Source of the DNA: Phycisphaeraceae bacterium
Lineage (GTDB): Bacteria; Planctomycetota; Phycisphaerae; Phycisphaerales; UBA1924
Reading direction: 5' to 3'
Length of the DNA stretch: 53,974 nt
Assembly: GCA_019636565.1 (NCBI GenBank)
Contig: JAHBXG010000027.1
Coordinates: 1 to 53,974, forward strand
Positions 1 to 8,335 of the stretch are shown piece after piece (the first letter of the stretch is position 1; the number at the start of each line of letters is the position of its first letter). The position numbers and the translations under genes were made by a program. The notes below the pieces were generated by a model. The model made no database searches. It saw only the letters and a list, made by a program, of their open reading frames with translations, and had not been told where the DNA came from.

Positions 1-1568
1 CGGTCCCCGGCGCGGATGATTCCGTACGTGGTGTCGACCTTGCACGGCACGCGGCCCAGCATCGCGATTGGACGCCACTCCTGCTTCACGCGCGCCTGCA
101 GCATTCCGCCGACGGCATTGAAGCCCCATTGGTCACCCGCGTAGTACATCTCTTCCTGCAAGTTGGCGAGGTCGGCATCGGAATTCTGAACAGCGCTGAT
201 TCCCATGCCGCAGGTAAACGCGGGTTTGGTCGAAACGACGCCGAGCAGCATCGCTTGACCGGGCTGGGTGCTTCGTTCGACGTGCTCTTTGTTCTCGCCT
301 CCAACGGCCAGGGCCACGACATCGCCCGGTTCCATGTCCATCTGGCCGGGCACGGGACGGAATGCCTCGGCGAAGTCGAAGGCATTCGTGGTGACGCCGG
401 AATCGAGTTCGAGATTCGCCTCGTCGGTGCTCTGCATGCGGAGTAGCGGGGTGCCGAAGATTTCCGCGGCATTCGCGACGAGGCTGAATGTCCCCGCATT
501 TGGCCCGCTTTCGTTGTTGTCGGTATCGATGCGGATGGTGATGCCGCCCGACGACTGAATATCGCTGAAACCGTCCGGGTCCTCGATGGTGACGTTGCCC
601 TGAACATGAATGCCATCGGAGAACACAAACCGATCGACCGAGTCATCCCAGCGGAAATTCTCGCCCGTGTCGCTCCCGTCTTCGCGGAAGAAGATCACCC
701 CATCCTGCTCGCCTTCCTGCGAGTGGAACATCATGTTGCCTTGAACCAGGATCGTGCTGGCGCACTCAAAGTCGTCTGTCACGTACACATCGCCCACGTT
801 GTTCATGCCGGCGGAAGTGGGCGTGCCCGAACCGAAGCGGCTGAACACTTCGGTGCTGCCGGCAGTGACGGAGCCGACTGTGATCGGTCCGCTCAATGCG
901 AGCGCGTTGGTCAATTCGAAGCGATCGTCTGAATCGTCCCAGAGAATCGATTCTCCGGTGGCGCTGCCCCCGTTGTAAAAGTAGATGCGTTGGTCGATTT
1001 CTGCAAAGGTGTTCGGGCTCATCTGCAGCGTGCCCTGCAGCATTGTGGTATCCGCTGTTGAATCGCCGAGTTGGAGATCGAGCGAATCGCCCGCGATCGT
1101 GAGCGACGAGCCGAGCCCTTCCACCGTCCACGTGCTCCCGCTGACGATCGAGGTGTCACCGAGCGAATTCGCGCGATCGGCGTTGATTGCGTGCGGAGCC
1201 GCATCGATCCGGCTGCGCGGCGTGATCGGAGTGCCATTGACCTCCACCTGAACGTAGAGCGTCGGAAAAGCGATGAAGACATCCGAAAGGTTTGTGTAGA
1301 CGCCCGTGCTCGGACCGTCTGTTACGCTTGGTCCAAGCGCTGTGGTAAACACGCCTCCGGAAACGGGCGTGGCGGGCTTGCTCGTGTTGCAAATCTCGGT
1401 TCCGCCCGCCGCAGTGCTGTAGAAGCGGAAAACAAGGTTGTACGAACCGTTGGCGTTGCTGCCCCCATCGCTCAATCGACCCTGATAGTTCATGATTCCC
1501 GACGGAGGCACGGCCACCGCAAGGCCGGCAGATGCGACAAGACCAGCAAGTGCGAAGATGCGTTTCAT
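1..1568 (-). CDS. Secreted protein, C-terminus beyond window (partial)
   Basis: The reading frame starts at ATG 1566-1568 and is open to the left edge, giving about 522 codons with no stop. An AAGGAG ribosome binding site at 1576-1581 lies 7 bases upstream and fixes the start. The N terminus (MKRIFALAGLVASAGLAVAV) is a signal peptide. After it comes MNYQGRLSDGG, then a long Ser/Thr/Asp/Gly-rich stretch with repeated WDDS-DRF motifs, which suggests beta-structured repeats. The last visible part (GDVVALAVGG, then GRVPCKVDTTYG) resembles the C-terminal module of large secreted planctomycete proteins and some tail-fibre-like proteins. No enzyme motif is visible. It is the last gene of the minus-strand run. 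The function is unknown; exported surface protein is the safest reading. Confidence 0.8.
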   Translation of the reverse strand, partial: MKRIFALAGLVASAGLAVAVPPSGIMNYQGRLSDGGSNANGSYNLVFRFYSTAAGGTEICNTSKPATPVSGGVFTTALGPSVTDGPSTGVYTNLSDVFIAFPTLYVQVEVNGTPITPRSRIDAAPHAINADRANSLGDTSIVSGSTWTVEGLGSSLTIAGDSLDLQLGDSTADTTMLQGTLQMSPNTFAEIDQRIYFYNGGSATGESILWDDSDDRFELTNALALSGPITVGSVTAGSTEVFSRFGSGTPTSAGMNNVGDVYVTDDFECASTILVQGNMMFHSQEGEQDGVIFFREDGSDTGENFRWDDSVDRFVFSDGIHVQGNVTIEDPDGFSDIQSSGGITIRIDTDNNESGPNAGTFSLVANAAEIFGTPLLRMQSTDEANLELDSGVTTNAFDFAEAFRPVPGQMDMEPGDVVALAVGGENKEHVERSTQPGQAMLLGVVSTKPAFTCGMGISAVQNSDADLANLQEEMYYAGDQWGFNAVGGMLQARVKQEWRPIAMLGRVPCKVDTTYGIIRAGD

Positions 1569-1786
1569 CGAATGACTCCTTCTGCTCCCGCCGGCCCCTG
1601 CGCGCCGACGTCCCTCATCCAAACCGCACCGAGCCCGCACGCCGCGGCCCAACTCCGGTGCCAATTCACGCTACCGAGCGCCGCACTGAAATGCAACATA
1701 ATCCCCCTTAATCTGGGGTTCATTTCGAAGCTGCTCGCTTCGGGGAAGTCCGCGCCAGAACCGGCACGCAGCGCGGGCCACTGAAA

Positions 1787-2866
1787 TCAGGGCTCCGCCC
1801 AAACCCGCTCGAAAACCGAAACGGCTCTGGACTCGTTTTCTGCAACGGAGCGATAGTCCGGGCTCGATTGAGGAAGGCCCGAAGTGAGCGGCGACGCGGA
1901 GTCGCGCCCCCGAATCGCGGCCCCGCTTGAAACAAACAGTTGCTGCACCTCTTCACTGAGCAGGAATGCTGCAAACCGATTCGCCAGTTCATCGCGTGAT
2001 GGATCATGGTTGCTGGACGGATGCGCCACGAGTGCGACCACGTGCGGCATCGTTAGGATCGGTCCATCACTCTGACCGAGCTCGCTTTGCTCGAGGTCCG
2101 CTGTGCCGCCTCGCCAATCGACCTGCCACTTTTCCGCCTTTCCCGCCGCGACGTCGTCAGAATCGGTCAGGCCCGCGCTGATCTCTCCTTGGGCGATCGC
2201 CTGCACGACCATCGAATTCCCGTCGTAAAGCCGCGCACCGTTGGCCTTGAGCGCTCGCACGAACGACTCGAACTTCTGTTCGCCGAATTCTGTGAGCAAA
2301 GCCGCCATGTGCGTGCGAGTGGTGCCAAATTGCGGACGCGCAAGCCCAATCTTGCCCTTGAGTTCAGGCTTCAAGAGATCACCGAGCCGCCGCGGACGAT
2401 CGTCGCCTTGCAGCCGCCCGGTATGGAAAGCAATCACGCGTGCGCGATATGCAAGAGGGAGCCAGAGCGGTTCCGCTGGATCCATCGATGCCGGAATCGG
2501 TCGCAAGACACCCGCTTCCGCCAGCCGGATCACGCCGAGCGGCTCGCTCGACCAGAACACGTCTGCCTTGGGGTTCGCTTTCTCATCGAGCAGGCGGCGC
2601 ACCAGCCCGAAAGTCTTTGTCGCTTCAGTATCGCCGACGATCTGTAAAGTTGCGCCGGTCTGCTCTTCGAACGACTTGATGACAGGACGGAACAGGGCAT
2701 CATCCGCCGAAACGTACAAAACGATCGAGCCAGTCGGCACCTTCTGAATCAAAGACTGAGGCTTGCCATCGCACCCGAGGAGACCCGCACCGAGCACCAT
2801 GCCCAGCGCAAATACGACCAGGCCTTGAAGATGTTTCACCACCGGCCACGCACTTCGTTGCTTCAT
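1787..2866 (-). CDS. ABC transporter substrate-binding lipoprotein, Fe(III)-type
   Basis: This 359-residue protein has a lipoprotein signal peptide with lipobox LLGC and lipidated Cys32. The rest matches the iron(III)/2-aminoethylphosphonate class of periplasmic binding proteins: a start such as IVLYVSADD, then ADVFWSSEPLGVIRLAEAGVL, and later GNSMVVQAIAQGEISAGLTDSDD. It would capture substrate at the outer face of the inner membrane and deliver it to a permease/ATPase pair. No permease or ATPase adjoins it. It sits 17 bases downstream of the coiled-coil membrane gene and is probably cotranscribed with it. A permease of the same transporter class is cut by the right edge of the window, about 50 kb away. 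The family call is fairly secure; the substrate is not. Confidence 0.82.
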   Translation of the reverse strand: MKQRSAWPVVKHLQGLVVFALGMVLGAGLLGCDGKPQSLIQKVPTGSIVLYVSADDALFRPVIKSFEEQTGATLQIVGDTEATKTFGLVRRLLDEKANPKADVFWSSEPLGVIRLAEAGVLRPIPASMDPAEPLWLPLAYRARVIAFHTGRLQGDDRPRRLGDLLKPELKGKIGLARPQFGTTRTHMAALLTEFGEQKFESFVRALKANGARLYDGNSMVVQAIAQGEISAGLTDSDDVAAGKAEKWQVDWRGGTADLEQSELGQSDGPILTMPHVVALVAHPSSNHDPSRDELANRFAAFLLSEEVQQLFVSSGAAIRGRDSASPLTSGLPQSSPDYRSVAENESRAVSVFERVWAEP

Positions 2867-2883
2867 GGGCTATTCGTACGCGA

Positions 2884-4716
2884 TCAGGTTCCCGAAGGCT
2901 TGGGGTCTTGCTTTGGCTCGGGCTTCGAATCGGCACCCGCGCCGGGCTTCGCGTTCGCGTCGTCCGCCTTCTTCTCCAGCGTGCCGAAGTACTTCTTCAC
3001 CGCGTCCTGATACTCACGCGGCACACGCATGGCTTCGAGCGCCTCCGCTGCCGACCCCTTCGCGGTCTCGACAGCCGATGCAAACTCTGCTGCCGACTCG
3101 CCACGCACCTGCTCGCCATACACCAGACGCGTCCCGATGATCGGTCCGGCCTGCGTGTTGCTGTTTGCCTTGCGCTTCTCGGTGCGGTAGTCCGCGGCCA
3201 TCTGCTCCGGGCTCTTGCCGTCTCCATGGCCGGGTCCGCCCGAACCGCGTCCGTTGCCATTAGTGTCGCCGGCGCGCCACATGCCGTTCTTGGCGTTCTT
3301 GCAATCGCCGCCTTTGCAATTGCCGCCGTTCTTGCAGCCGTCACACTCGCCGTCCTTGTCGCACTGTCCGCCCATTTCCTTCAGTTGCTGCTTCGCCTCG
3401 CTCATCGCCGCCTCGAGCGCTTTGGAATCCGAAGCCATCTGCTCCATCTCGCTCATCTGCTGGCTCATTTGCTGCATGGCCTGCTGACCGCTCTCGCTCA
3501 TGCCTTCCTTTGACATGCTCTGCGCCATCTGGCTCATCGACTGGCCCATCTTGTCGCACTGACCCATCGACTTGGCCATCGCCATCGCCGATTCGAGCAA
3601 CTTCTTCTGCTGCTCCGGCGGCATGTTGCCCATCTGCTCGAGCGCTTTCTTCATTGCCTCGGGGTTCTGCGCCGCCTGCTTGGCCAGTTGCTCGGCGGTC
3701 TTCTTGTCCATGCCCGCCTGCTGGAGCAGATTCTTCAGGTCTTCCTGTTTGGAAGCCTGGTCCTTCAGTTGCTTGGCAAGCCCGTCCAATTGCGCTTTGA
3801 GTTGTTCCTTCTCCTGCGGCGAGAGCGACGAACCTTCGAGCTTCTTCTGCAGCTCCGCCAGGTTTTCCTGCGCTTTCGAAAAGTCGCCCTTCGCGAGGTT
3901 GCGGGAAAGTTCCTGAAGCGGTCCGGGCCCAGGCTGCTTCAACTGCTTGAGTTGATCCTGCAGGCTCTGCAACTGCTGCTGGCGCTCGCCCGACTGCATC
4001 TGGCTCAACCGGTCGTTCACGTCGGTCAGTTTCTTGACGGCGGCGCGCCGGATCTCGTCGGGGTTGATCTCAGTCGGGGGCTTGCCCGCCGCGGCATCGT
4101 CGTTCTCTTCCTTCTTCAATTCAACGCCGGCCTTCGCCAGCATGTCGGCCAGTTTGTCTTCCTTGGCCTTCACCTCTGCCTTGACCTGCACGATCTCCTT
4201 CGCGTGATCCTGTGTTTCCTGGCGCTTGGCAAACATGCCCAGCAGGTCGTAGCGGGGGAGGCTCATCCACAGAATCCCGACGCACAGCGCGGCAAAGACC
4301 GGGATGTACCACCGCTGCGGCGCCTCGATCGGGATGGCGTTGGCGACACGCAGCCCGCGCGCCTTTTCTTCCGCGTTCAACACCACGGCCTTCGCCCACG
4401 AGTCTTGGCTCTTCTCGACGCACAGCGCGGTCGAAAGCGATTCCCGCAAGCCCGCCCGCTCGTCCAGTACGCGTGCCGCGGCGATTTCACGATGCCGGCG
4501 CAGGATCGACCAGCCCAGTGCGATGGCGAATGCCGCGCCCGTCGCCACTGCGAGCGACACCTTCCAGTTGATGGCAACGCCCAGAAGCCGCTCGAGTAGC
4601 GTCGCGATGAACAGCGCGATGATCGCCAATGTCATCAGCGTCGCGAAGCGCGCCAAAAAACCGACGATGAACAATCGGATGGAAGCCGCCCGGACCGCGC
4701 CCTTGATGTGATTCAT
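2884..4716 (-). CDS. Large coiled-coil membrane protein with Cys-rich insert
   Basis: The frame is open from 4752, but ATG 4714-4716 (MNHIKGAVRAAS) directly before the first membrane segment is the better start, giving 610 residues. There are two hydrophobic segments near the N terminus and a third around residues 150-175 (WYIPVFAALCVGILWMSLP). Then follows about 280 residues of Lys/Glu/Gln/Met-rich coiled coil (KEDKLADMLAKAGVEL, many Gln and Met). A short insert near bases 3299-3372 has five cysteines in the spacing C-x5-C-x2-C-x5-C-x4-C, rich in Gly, Asp and Lys. A conserved-looking tail contains PIIGTRLVYGEQVRGESAAEFA. I associate this architecture with planctomycete genes annotated only as hypothetical or DUF4175-like. 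Its job is unknown; it may be a membrane-anchored scaffold. Confidence 0.75.
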   Translation of the reverse strand: MNHIKGAVRAASIRLFIVGFLARFATLMTLAIIALFIATLLERLLGVAINWKVSLAVATGAAFAIALGWSILRRHREIAAARVLDERAGLRESLSTALCVEKSQDSWAKAVVLNAEEKARGLRVANAIPIEAPQRWYIPVFAALCVGILWMSLPRYDLLGMFAKRQETQDHAKEIVQVKAEVKAKEDKLADMLAKAGVELKKEENDDAAAGKPPTEINPDEIRRAAVKKLTDVNDRLSQMQSGERQQQLQSLQDQLKQLKQPGPGPLQELSRNLAKGDFSKAQENLAELQKKLEGSSLSPQEKEQLKAQLDGLAKQLKDQASKQEDLKNLLQQAGMDKKTAEQLAKQAAQNPEAMKKALEQMGNMPPEQQKKLLESAMAMAKSMGQCDKMGQSMSQMAQSMSKEGMSESGQQAMQQMSQQMSEMEQMASDSKALEAAMSEAKQQLKEMGGQCDKDGECDGCKNGGNCKGGDCKNAKNGMWRAGDTNGNGRGSGGPGHGDGKSPEQMAADYRTEKRKANSNTQAGPIIGTRLVYGEQVRGESAAEFASAVETAKGSAAEALEAMRVPREYQDAVKKYFGTLEKKADDANAKPGAGADSKPEPKQDPKPSGT

Positions 4717-4858
4717 GGTTCGCCCTTCCCGACCGCTCCCCCAAACTGCCACAGGGTTCTACGGTCGCCGCACCCGTCTCGTTTCTGCATCGAACCGATT
4801 GAGCGCCAGATTCTAGGAGATTGTTCGGAGTTTCTGCCCCGGCCTGTCGGCCGGCGGG

Positions 4859-5341
4859 TTAATCGTCGGCGAAACTCTGGACGGTCACAAGCCCGACGAT
4901 CACCGGCTTCTCGGATTCCACGCCGGCACCCGGGGCCTGCTCTACCTGGCACAAAACCAGGGCGTCCGGGGTGTCCGATGCCCAAAATCCCCCGGCGCGG
5001 AAGGGGTCGCCGAATTCGTCGCGGAATTCCCCGAGCGGAAGCGCCACCGTCTGCCCCACACCGATCGGATCCTTGATCGGGCGGCTGAAGCGCCGGTTCA
5101 GCCAGATGGTTCCCGGACCAAGTGGCGAGGCCGTGGTATTGGTGAAATCGAGGGTGGTCGAGCGTCGGAATACCTGCACGTCCACGGTTTGCCCGGCGGG
5201 CAATTCCTTCGGATACGGCCTGGCGTAATCCACGGGTGGAATCGATGTGCAGCCGCTCGACCAAACCAGCAGTGCCAAAAAACCGCCGCTGGAGAGCAGT
5301 CGCGTGCAGAAACCAGAGGCTGGGAGTAAATGGGTGTTCAT
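4859..5341 (-). CDS. Hypothetical lipoprotein
   Basis: The start at ATG 5339-5341 (MNTHLLPASG) gives 160 residues; the frame is open upstream to 5395, but the signal peptide fits the internal Met. The segment LALLVWSSGC ends in a plausible lipobox with Cys31. The mature part is a small, probably beta-rich domain (TVDVQVFRRSTTLDFTNTTA, then GTIWLNRRFS) with no catalytic signature that I recognise. It is the first gene of the minus-strand envelope run and lies back to back with the MOSC gene, so the promoters for both must lie in the short space around 5342-5409. Confidence 0.7.
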   Translation of the reverse strand: MNTHLLPASGFCTRLLSSGGFLALLVWSSGCTSIPPVDYARPYPKELPAGQTVDVQVFRRSTTLDFTNTTASPLGPGTIWLNRRFSRPIKDPIGVGQTVALPLGEFRDEFGDPFRAGGFWASDTPDALVLCQVEQAPGAGVESEKPVIVGLVTVQSFADD

Positions 5342-5409
5342 GCCACGGGCAGAGAGTACCCGCCCGAAGCCGTCCGCGAAAGAGGACATGGGCAAGCGAA
5401 GAATACCGC

Positions 5410-5889
5410 ATGGTCGCTACGGTCCACCAGATCAGCGTTTCCAACGGCGGCGTGCCGAAACTTCCGGTGGGCTCGGCCCGAGTTTCAACCCAGGGCGTCG
5501 AGGGGGACTGGCAGAACGATCGCAAGCACCACGGCGGCCCGGACCGCGCCGTTTGCCTCTATCCGCTCTCGCTGATCGAACTACTCCGGTCCGAAGGGCA
5601 TCCGATCACACCCGGAAGTATCGGTGAGAATCTCACCCTGGCGGGTATCACTGTCGACGACTGGGCGAAACTTGGCCCCGGCTCAAAATTGAGGTTCGCT
5701 CGCGGCGTGCAACTCGAGATCGATTCGTACTGCAACCCGTGCTCCAATATCCGCGACTCGTTTCGAGGGCTTGAATTCAACCGCGTGAAGCAGGATTTGC
5801 ATCCCGGACACTCGCGCTTGTACGCCCGCGTGCTGCAAGAAGGAACGCTGGTATCGGGTGAAACGCTGGTGATCGAGGTTTCGGGGTGA
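5410..5889 (+). CDS. MOSC domain-containing protein
   Basis: The start at ATG 5410 (MVATVHQISVSNGG) gives 159 residues; the longer open frame from 5236 overlaps the divergent lipoprotein and is not needed. The protein carries the MOSC fold hallmarks: GVEGDWQNDRKHHGGPDRAVCLYP near the N terminus, GSIGENLTLAGI in the middle, and the single conserved cysteine region SYCNPCSNI. MOSC domains bind sulfur or molybdenum-cofactor intermediates (molybdenum cofactor sulfurase C-terminal family; YiiM/YuaD-like stand-alone proteins detoxify N-hydroxylated compounds). It overlaps the downstream Dus gene at GTGA, so the two are translationally coupled. Confidence 0.85.
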   Translation: MVATVHQISVSNGGVPKLPVGSARVSTQGVEGDWQNDRKHHGGPDRAVCLYPLSLIELLRSEGHPITPGSIGENLTLAGITVDDWAKLGPGSKLRFARGVQLEIDSYCNPCSNIRDSFRGLEFNRVKQDLHPGHSRLYARVLQEGTLVSGETLVIEVSG

Positions 5890-7307
5890 ATGGGCTGCCT
5901 CCAAAAACCCCGCAAGATTCTGTCGTCTGCGAAGGTGCCGAGGAATCGCTCGCCTCGTGCGATGTCGGGGGCAACGCCACTGGCCCGTCGCCCGCCATAG
6001 CGCCGGGCATCGAAGAGATCGACGCCCGCGCCGCCGCGGCAGAGATCGGCGCATCTCACGGCGGCACCGGTATCGACCCGCGCATCCCGCAACTCGTTCC
6101 CGGTTTTGATGCGCCGTTTTTTCAGGCCGGACTTGCCGGGTACAGCGATGCCGCGATGCGCATCATCGCCCGCCGGCACGGATGCCCCTTCTGCGTGACC
6201 GAGGCGCTGCTCGATCGCACGCTCCTGGCCGGCGGGCGTGGCTTCGCCAAGGCCGATCTTGGTGAGATCGCCGACAACGTCCCCGGGGGGGAAGAGGATC
6301 ACCCCCTCGCCGGCCAGATCATGGGAAGCGACCCGCGCGAGATGGCGGCGGCCGCGATCAAGATGATCGAACAAGGCCAGCGGAGCGATCGGGCCTATCG
6401 GGAAATGGCGTACGAAGACGGCCGATTCCCGGATCCGGCGCGGCACCAGCAAATGCCGGACGCAGTTCGGGGGGACCACGCGGACAGCGCCGTGTCCGCC
6501 TTGTCGCTCCACCACACTGCGCCTTCGTCACTTTCGTTCGAAGTCATCGACGTCAACCTCGCCTGCCCGGTCAAAAAGATCAAGAGCAAAGCGCGGGGAG
6601 GCCACTGGCTCGCCGAACCAGAGGGAGCCATCCGCATTCTCGAAGCCGTACGGGAGGCCGTGCCGCCGGAAATTCCGTGCGCTGTCAAACTCCGGCGCGC
6701 CTTCGACGACACGCCCGAGATGGCCGAGAACTTCGAGCGCATCTTCGCCGCGGCGTACGACATCGGCTACGCGTGGGCTACCGTGCACGCCCGCACGGTC
6801 GAGCAGCGCTACGTCGGCCCCAGCCGCTGGACGTTCTTCCGCGATCTGCGCGCCCGGCACTCGGACAAAGTCTTCTTCGGCTCGGGCGATGTGTGGCGCG
6901 CCGAAGACATCTTTCTGATGATGAAGTACGGGGGCGTCAGCGGTGTCAGCGTTGCGCGAGGCTGCATCGGCAACCCGTGGATCTTCGCGCAGGCCCGGGC
7001 TCTCATGCGTGGCGAACCAGCGCGCCCACCGACAATTGCTGAACAGCGCGCTGTCCTCGACGATCACTTCAAGCTGCTCGTCGCGGTCAATGGCACGATG
7101 CGTCCGGGCTTGCCAAAGTCCTCCGCCGATGGCACGCCGACATGGAGCGAACGCCACGCTGCGCGCCTTATGCGAAAATTTGGCGTTCGTTTCAGCACGC
7201 ACCATCCCGAGCGAGAACGCGTCAAAGAGAAAGTCGTGCGCGTCGCCACCCTCGAGGATTGGCGCCGCGTACTCTCCGAGCATTACGGCGAACCGGCTGC
7301 TCGCTGA
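5886..7307 (+). CDS. dus: tRNA-dihydrouridine synthase
   Basis: The GTG start at 5886 overlaps the MOSC stop by four bases; 473 residues, longer than the usual 320-350. It reduces uridine to dihydrouridine in tRNA D-loops using FMN and NADPH. Core motifs are visible: FQAGLAGYSDAAMRIIARRHG, QIMGSDPREMAAAAIKMIEQG, DVNLACPVKK with the conserved catalytic cysteine, VHARTVEQRY, and VSVARGCIGNPWIF near the FMN phosphate. The extra length comes from about 70 N-terminal residues before the barrel and an in-frame insert of roughly 50 residues between MIEQG and FEVIDVNLACP, where other Dus proteins run straight through. The N-terminal extension could be partly untranslated if a later start is used. Subfamily (A, B or C) cannot be settled by eye. 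Confidence 0.88.
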   Translation: MNGLPPKTPQDSVVCEGAEESLASCDVGGNATGPSPAIAPGIEEIDARAAAAEIGASHGGTGIDPRIPQLVPGFDAPFFQAGLAGYSDAAMRIIARRHGCPFCVTEALLDRTLLAGGRGFAKADLGEIADNVPGGEEDHPLAGQIMGSDPREMAAAAIKMIEQGQRSDRAYREMAYEDGRFPDPARHQQMPDAVRGDHADSAVSALSLHHTAPSSLSFEVIDVNLACPVKKIKSKARGGHWLAEPEGAIRILEAVREAVPPEIPCAVKLRRAFDDTPEMAENFERIFAAAYDIGYAWATVHARTVEQRYVGPSRWTFFRDLRARHSDKVFFGSGDVWRAEDIFLMMKYGGVSGVSVARGCIGNPWIFAQARALMRGEPARPPTIAEQRAVLDDHFKLLVAVNGTMRPGLPKSSADGTPTWSERHAARLMRKFGVRFSTHHPERERVKEKVVRVATLEDWRRVLSEHYGEPAAR

Positions 7308-7409
7308 GCGCATTGCGCCATAGCCGGCGCCGTCGCTTGTTCGAGGCCTTTGCGTTTTTTCCACCCGGCGTGGCTCTCCGGAGGCCCGCCAAATCAACCG
7401 GAGATTCTT

Positions 7410-8291
7410 ATGAAAAAGGCGATCGTCGCCGCGGCGGTATCCACTTCCCTGTTTCTCGGCCTTCCGACCGCATTCGCGCAGGAGTCTCCTCCCCCCGAGC
7501 ACCCGGCTTCCGAGCCGGCCACCCCGCCGGCGGACCAGCCCGCCGTGCAACAGGCCCAGGACGCCGCGATCGCCGAAACAACCGAAAGCACGCCCCAGTC
7601 GGAAAAGCCAAAGAAGAATTTTCTCAATCTGCCCAAAGGTTGGAGCGGCGCAGTCGAGCTTGGTCTCAGCGGCTCCGACGGCAACACCGAGAACTTCAAT
7701 ATGCGAGCCGGATTCGATCTGGCCCGCAAGATCGGGCTTGGGTCGTCCGCGCTCAACCTCACCTATCGCCATTCCGCTGAGGGCGGGGATGTCACTGCAA
7801 ACCGCTTCGTCGCGAGCGCCCGTCACGATCAGCGCTTCTCCGAAACCTCCAGGTGGCGCTATTTCATCTCCGGTGTCTACGAGTACGACGATTTTCAGGA
7901 TTGGCGCCAGCGCATCACGCTCGGCAACGGTCTGGGCTACGCCTTCATCGAGGACGAAAATACAACATTCATCGGCCGCGTCGGTGTGGGAGCGAGCCGG
8001 CGCTGGGGAGGCGCGGACGAGGACTGGATTCCTGAAGGCATCCTCGGCTTTGATTTCGAGCACAAGCTCTCGGAGCGCACCTCGGTCTATGCGCACCTGA
8101 ATTACCTGCCCGATCTCTCGCAGTTCACGCAGTACCGGCTGAACACCAGCGCCGGCATCAAAATCGTTGTCGATCCCGAACTCGGCCTGAACCTGCACGC
8201 AGGATTCGAAGATCGTTACGATTCCAACCCCGGCCCGGGCAGCCAGCGGAACGACATTGATTACTTCCTCACGCTCGGTTGGAAGTTCTAA
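7410..8291 (+). CDS. DUF481 outer-membrane beta-barrel protein (YdiY-like)
   Basis: ATG 7410 (MKKAIVAAAVSTSLFLG) begins a clear signal peptide cleaved near AFA-QE; a GGAG-like site lies a few bases upstream. The mature protein starts with a Pro/Glu/Ala-rich linker to about residue 65. It then becomes a run of alternating beta strands (GWSGAVELGLSGSDGNTENFNM, then NLTYRHSAEGGD) ending in DYFLTLGWKF with a terminal phenylalanine, the usual outer-membrane insertion signal. This matches the DUF481/YdiY family of salt-induced outer-membrane proteins of unknown substrate. It is convergent with the HD-domain gene, with a hairpin between them. Confidence 0.83.
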   Translation: MKKAIVAAAVSTSLFLGLPTAFAQESPPPEHPASEPATPPADQPAVQQAQDAAIAETTESTPQSEKPKKNFLNLPKGWSGAVELGLSGSDGNTENFNMRAGFDLARKIGLGSSALNLTYRHSAEGGDVTANRFVASARHDQRFSETSRWRYFISGVYEYDDFQDWRQRITLGNGLGYAFIEDENTTFIGRVGVGASRRWGGADEDWIPEGILGFDFEHKLSERTSVYAHLNYLPDLSQFTQYRLNTSAGIKIVVDPELGLNLHAGFEDRYDSNPGPGSQRNDIDYFLTLGWKF

Positions 8292-8302
8292 ACGTCGGCC
8301 GA

Positions 8303-8322
8303 TTCGTGGCCAATTCCACGAA
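8303..8322. terminator. Hairpin between convergent genes
   Basis: TTCGTGG (8303-8309) and CCACGAA (8316-8322) form a 7-bp perfect stem with a 6-base loop. It lies between the stop of the DUF481 gene (8291) and the stop of the HD gene (8336), where a shared terminator is expected. Neither strand has a clear T-run, so intrinsic termination is uncertain. Confidence 0.35.
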
Positions 8323-8335
8323 CAAGCGCGATCGG

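Noticed and set aside
1071..1784. 237-codon plus-strand open frame near the left end
   Set aside because: Arg-rich antisense of the secreted protein gene; no ribosome site or domain.
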